Of a stretch of 64,000 nucleotides of DNA, positions 59,583 through 64,000 are shown piece by piece. Position 1 is the stretch's first letter. Every line of letters starts with the position of its first letter. Both the position numbers and the translations under genes were made by a program. Under the pieces are notes generated by a model, which had not been told where the DNA came from, searched no databases, and worked only from the letters and a program-made list of their open reading frames with translations. Source of the DNA: Cheilinus undulatus (taxonomy: Eukaryota; Chordata; Actinopteri; Labriformes; Labridae). The stretch lies in NCBI RefSeq assembly GCF_018320785.1, contig NC_054880.1:1-64000 (forward strand). The letters run 5' to 3'.

Positions 59583-60634
59583 CTTATAAATATATATAAA
59601 TGTATCTATCAATGTCTATATCTACATCTATATCTATATATCTATATCTATATTTATATTTACATCTATATCTATATTTATATCTATATCTATATTTAAA
59701 TCTATATCTATATCTACATTTATATCTATATCTATATTTATATCTATATCTATATTTAAATCTATATATCTATATCTACATTTATATCTATATCTATATT
59801 TATATCTATATCTATATTTAAATCTATATCTATATCTATATTTATATCTATATCTATATTTATATCTACATCTATATCTATATATCTATATCTATATTTA
59901 TATTTACATCTATATCTATATTTATATCTATATCTATATTTAAATCTATATCTATATCTACATTTATATCTATATCTATATTTATATCTATATCTATATT
60001 TAAATCTATATCTATATCTACATTTATATCTATATCTATATTTATATCTATATCTATATTTAAATCTATATCTATATCTACATTTATATCTATATCTATA
60101 TTTATGTCTATATCTAAATTTAAATCTATATCTATATCTACATTTATATCTATATCTTTATTTATATCTATATCTATATTTATATCTATATCTATATTTA
60201 AATCTATATCTATATCTACATTTATATCTATAGCTATATTTATATCTGTATCTATATTTAAATCTATATCTATATCTACATTTATATCTATAGCTATATT
60301 TATATCTATATTTAAATCTATATCTATAGCTATATTTATATCTATATCTATATTTATATCTATATCTACATTTATATTTATATCTATATCTACATTTATA
60401 TCTATAGCTATATTTATATCTGTATCTATATTTAAATCTATATCTATATCTACATTTATATCTATAGCTATATTTATATCTATATTTATATTTATATCTA
60501 TATTTACATCTATATCTATATTTATATGTATATCTATATCTATATTTAAATATATCTATATCTACATTTATATCAAATATATATATCTATATCTATATTT
60601 AAAGATATATCTATATCTACAGAATATATAATGA

Positions 60635-60667
<33 letters not shown>

Positions 60668-60702
60668 ATATATCTCTATCTATATATCTAGAGATATCTA
60701 TA

Positions 60703-60737
<35 letters not shown>

Positions 60738-61083
60738 ATATATCTATATATATCTATATCTATCATATATATATATATCTATATCTATATATCTATATAT
60801 ATCTATATCTATATATCTATATATCTATATACATCTATATCTATATATCTATATCTATTATATATATATATATATATCTATATCTATATATATCTATATC
60901 TATATATCTATATATATCTATATCTACATTTATATTTATATCTATATCTACATTTATATCTATAGCTATATTTATATCTGTATCTATATTTAAATCTATA
61001 TCTATATCTACATTTATATCTATAGCTATATTTATATCTATATTTAAATCTATATCTATAGCTATATTTATATCTATATCTAT
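59583..61083. repeat. TATCTA/TATTTA hexanucleotide microsatellite
   Basis: A 1.5-kb tract of TCTATA steps with regular TATTTA and TACATTTA variants forming 60-bp higher-order blocks (for example 59940, 60000, 60060). It turns into long (TA)n runs between 60630 and 60930. Ile/Tyr/Ser-only open frames on both strands are by-products. Confidence 0.95.
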
Positions 61084-63482
61084 ATTTATATATAAAATGA
61101 TGTTGGAGAACATATATATATATATACGTACATATATATATAAAATGATGTTGGAGAATATATACATACATATATATAAAATGATGTTGGAGAATATATA
61201 TATACATATATATATATAATGATGTTGGAGAACATATATATATACGTACATATATATAAAATGATGTTGGAGAATATATACATGTATATATATATAAAAT
61301 GATGTTGGAGAATATATATATACATATATACATACATATATATAAAATGATGTAGGAGAATATATACATACATATATATATAAAATGATGTTGGAGAATA
61401 TATACATACATATATATAAAATGATGTTGGAGAATATATACATACATATATATATAAAATGATGTTGGAGAGTATTTATATACATATATAAAATGATGTT
61501 GAAGAATATATACATACATATATATATAAAATGTTGTTGGAGAATATATACATACATATATATATAAAATGATGTTGAAGAATATATACATACATATATA
61601 TAAAATGATGTTGAAGAATATATACATACATATATATATAAAATGATGTTGGAGAACATATATATATATACGTACATATATATAAAATGATGTTGGAGAA
61701 TATATACATACATATATATATATAAAATGATGTTGAAGAATATATACATATATATATATAAAATGATGTCGAAGAATATATACATACATATATATATATA
61801 AAATGATGTTGGAGAACATATATATATATATATATACGTACATATATATATAAAATGATGTTGGAGAATATATACATACATGTATATATAAATTGATGTT
61901 AAAGAATATATACATACATTTATATATATAAAATGATGTAGAAGAATATATACATACATATATATATAAAATGATGTTGGAGAACATATATATATACGTA
62001 CATATATATATAACATGATGTTGGAGAATATATACATGTATATATGTATATAAAATGATGTTGGAGAACATATATATATATATATATACGTACATATATA
62101 TATAAAATGATGTTGAAGAATATATACATACATATATATATAAAATGATGTTGGAGAATATATATATACGTACATATATATATAAAATGATGTTGGAGAA
62201 TATATACATGTATATATATATATATATATAAAATGATGTTGGAGAATATATATATACATATATACATACATATATATAAAATGATGTTGGAGAATATATA
62301 CATACATGTATATATAAAATGATGTTGGAGAATATATACATACATATATATATATATTTATAAAATGATGTTGGAGAATATATACATATATATATATATA
62401 AAATGATGTTGAAGAATATAAACATACATATATATAAAATGATGTTGAAGAATATATACATACATATATATAAAATGATGTTGGAGAACATATATATATA
62501 CGTACATATATATAAAATGATGTTGGAGAATATATACATACATATATATATAAAATGATGTTGAGAACACATATATATACGTACATATATATATATAAAA
62601 TGATGTTGGAGAATTTTTATATACATATATAAAATGATGTTGGAGAATATATACATACATATATATATAAAATGATGTTGGAGAATATATACATACATAT
62701 ATATATAAAATGATGTTGGAGAATATATACATACATATATATATTTATAAAATGATGTTGGAGAATATATACATACATATATATAAAATGATGTTGGAGA
62801 ATATATACATACATATATATATAAAATGATGTTGGAGAATATATACATACATATATATATAAAATGATGTTGGAGAATATATACATACATATATATATAA
62901 AATGATGTTGGAGAATATATACATACATATATATATTTATAAAATGATGTTGGAGAATATATACATACATATATATATAAAATGATGTTGGAGAATATAT
63001 ACATACATATATATATAAAATGATGTTGGAGAATATATACATATATATATATAAAATGATGTTGGAGAATATATACATACATATATATATAAAATGATGT
63101 TGGAGAATATATACATACATATATATAAAATGATGTTGGAGAATATATACATACATATATATATAAAATGATGTTGGAGAATATATACATACATATATAT
63201 ATAAAATGATGTTGGAGAATATATACATACATATATATATAAAATGATGTTGGAGAATATATACATACATATATATAAAATGATGTTGGAGAATATATAC
63301 ATACATATATATATAAAATGATGTTGGAGAATATATACATATATATATATAAAATGATGTTGGAGAATATATACATACATATATATATAAAATGATGTTG
63401 GAGAATATATACATACATATATATAAAATGATGTTGGAGAATATATACATACATATATATATAAAATGATGTTGGAGAATAT
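61084..63482. repeat. 36-46-bp ATGATGTTGGAGAATATATA minisatellite, about 58 copies
   Basis: Unit AAAATGATGTTGGAGAATAT followed by a variable (TA/CATA)n run. Left copies vary (GAACATATATATATACGTAC, GTTGAAGAAT); copies to the right of about 62600 are nearly identical at 38-40 bp. Minus-strand open frames up to 894 codons ([10 protein letters not shown] types) are by-products of a unit nearly free of stop codons. Confidence 0.95.
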
Positions 63483-63513
63483 ACCATGAAACTGTGAGTA
63501 TATTGAATGGAAC

Positions 63514-63543
63514 ATGACGTCATAGGCTCACTGGCGCCATCTT
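63514..63543 (+). promoter_or_regulatory. CRE plus YY1-like motif at right edge
   Basis: The palindrome ATGACGTCAT (63514-63523) is followed 11 bases later by GCGCCATCTT (63534-63543), a near match to an inverted YY1 site. Both precede the ATG at 63592 and suggest a small promoter. Motif evidence only. Confidence 0.35.
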
Positions 63544-63591
63544 CTGTCATACGGTGTAAATTCATCACGGATGTGAGCAGTGAGAGCCACA

Positions 63592-63898
63592 ATGAGTGAA
63601 GCAGCGCGACAACCTGTAGCTGCCCTTTTAAGTGATGAAGAGGTCCTCAATACCCTGGCAAGTGCACCTGCTGGCCAAATTAATGCAAGCACTCGCCAAA
63701 ATAATGCAACCAACCGTGTTCAACAGCGCTCTACGGAGGAAGACATTCACTCTTTCACGGGCCTTATGCTGTGAACCCTACAGGACAGGTAGTCGCAGCA
63801 AGTCAAGCTAATGGACCTGTCACATCACTGGAGACTCCACGAACAGGTCCCATCTACAGTCTCCGCCCGGTCACACGAAACCAACCAAGACATGAAAG
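63592..63898 (+). pseudogene. unrecognised coding-like segment with frame break and splice-donor-like end
   Basis: The ATG at 63592 opens a 60-codon frame (MSEAARQPVAALLSDEEVLN..., rich in Ala, Asn, Gln; stop 63772-63774). A different frame that becomes open near 63750 runs without a stop to an AAAG|GTAAGA donor at 63899 with a similar amino-acid character (VNPTGQVVAASQ). One lost or extra base near 63750 would explain this. It could be a broken first exon, a transposon-derived open frame or an assembly error. I do not recognise the protein and propose no function. Confidence 0.35.
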
Positions 63899-64000
63899 GT
63901 AAGAATGAGGCTGAACGGATTTGAAGAACCCAGGTGAGAGGTGTGCTCATCCTCAGAGTGAAGCTTAGCTGTCAGACTGACAGTCAGGTGTGCAGATAAA

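Noticed and set aside
60908-63592. 894-codon and 581-codon minus-strand open frames rich in Tyr and Ile
   Set aside because: Product of TATATA/CATACATA sequence that lacks stop codons in those frames; the composition is not that of a real protein.

Overview
The window is nuclear DNA of a vertebrate, almost certainly a teleost fish. It has spliced protein-coding genes with GT-AG introns, vertebrate-type protein families, and a decayed Tc1-like transposon of the kind common in fish and salmonid genomes. I see no prokaryotic, viral or organellar gene organisation, no rRNA or tRNA gene and no CRISPR array.

Three genes can be read with confidence. (1) CCT3, gamma subunit of the cytosolic chaperonin TRiC/CCT, plus strand. 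Only the last five exons (C-terminal 244 residues) are present; the gene enters from the left edge and ends at 12252. (2) GLMP, glycosylated lysosomal membrane protein, plus strand, complete: seven exons from 14398 to 47204, 401 residues, splice phases fully consistent. (3) JTB, jumping translocation breakpoint protein, minus strand, complete coding region: five coding exons from 55333 down to 49632, 150 residues, probably with a non-coding first exon near 58.7 kb. CCT3 followed by GLMP in the same orientation matches the human neighbourhood; JTB converges on GLMP from the right. At the far right (63592-63898) is a short unrecognised open frame with a frame break and a splice-donor-like end, directly after a promoter-like motif pair.

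By my estimate about three quarters of the window is tandem repeat, and nearly every long intron carries a different family. CCT3 introns hold a 31-bp array (1-683), a 50-bp array (1119-3150) and a 24-bp array (4378-11920). A 20/39-bp array fills the gap between CCT3 and GLMP. GLMP intron 1 (18.8 kb) holds three families (37-bp, about 9-bp and 58-bp units), intron 2 a 15/60-bp family rich in AGATCT, and intron 3 a probable interspersed element plus a 19/20-bp family. JTB introns hold 46-bp, 23-bp and another 46-bp family, and an 8-bp family lies upstream of its start codon. An AT-rich microsatellite and minisatellite occupy 59583-63482. Most long open reading frames in the window are by-products of these arrays and are not genes.

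For biology beyond the genes, the strongest signals are: two palindromic E-boxes just upstream of the GLMP start, one matching the MiT/TFE-type sequence expected for a lysosomal gene; YY1-type AAGATGGCGGC at the GLMP start codon and in the putative JTB first exon; higher-order repeat structure showing stepwise array growth; an inverted-repeat-bounded MITE-like element between GLMP and JTB; and a promoter-like CRE/AP-1/ETS cluster near 59.4 kb. I did not find a convincing new defence, mobile or enzymatic system. The unusual thing here is the family-per-intron expansion of tandem repeats.
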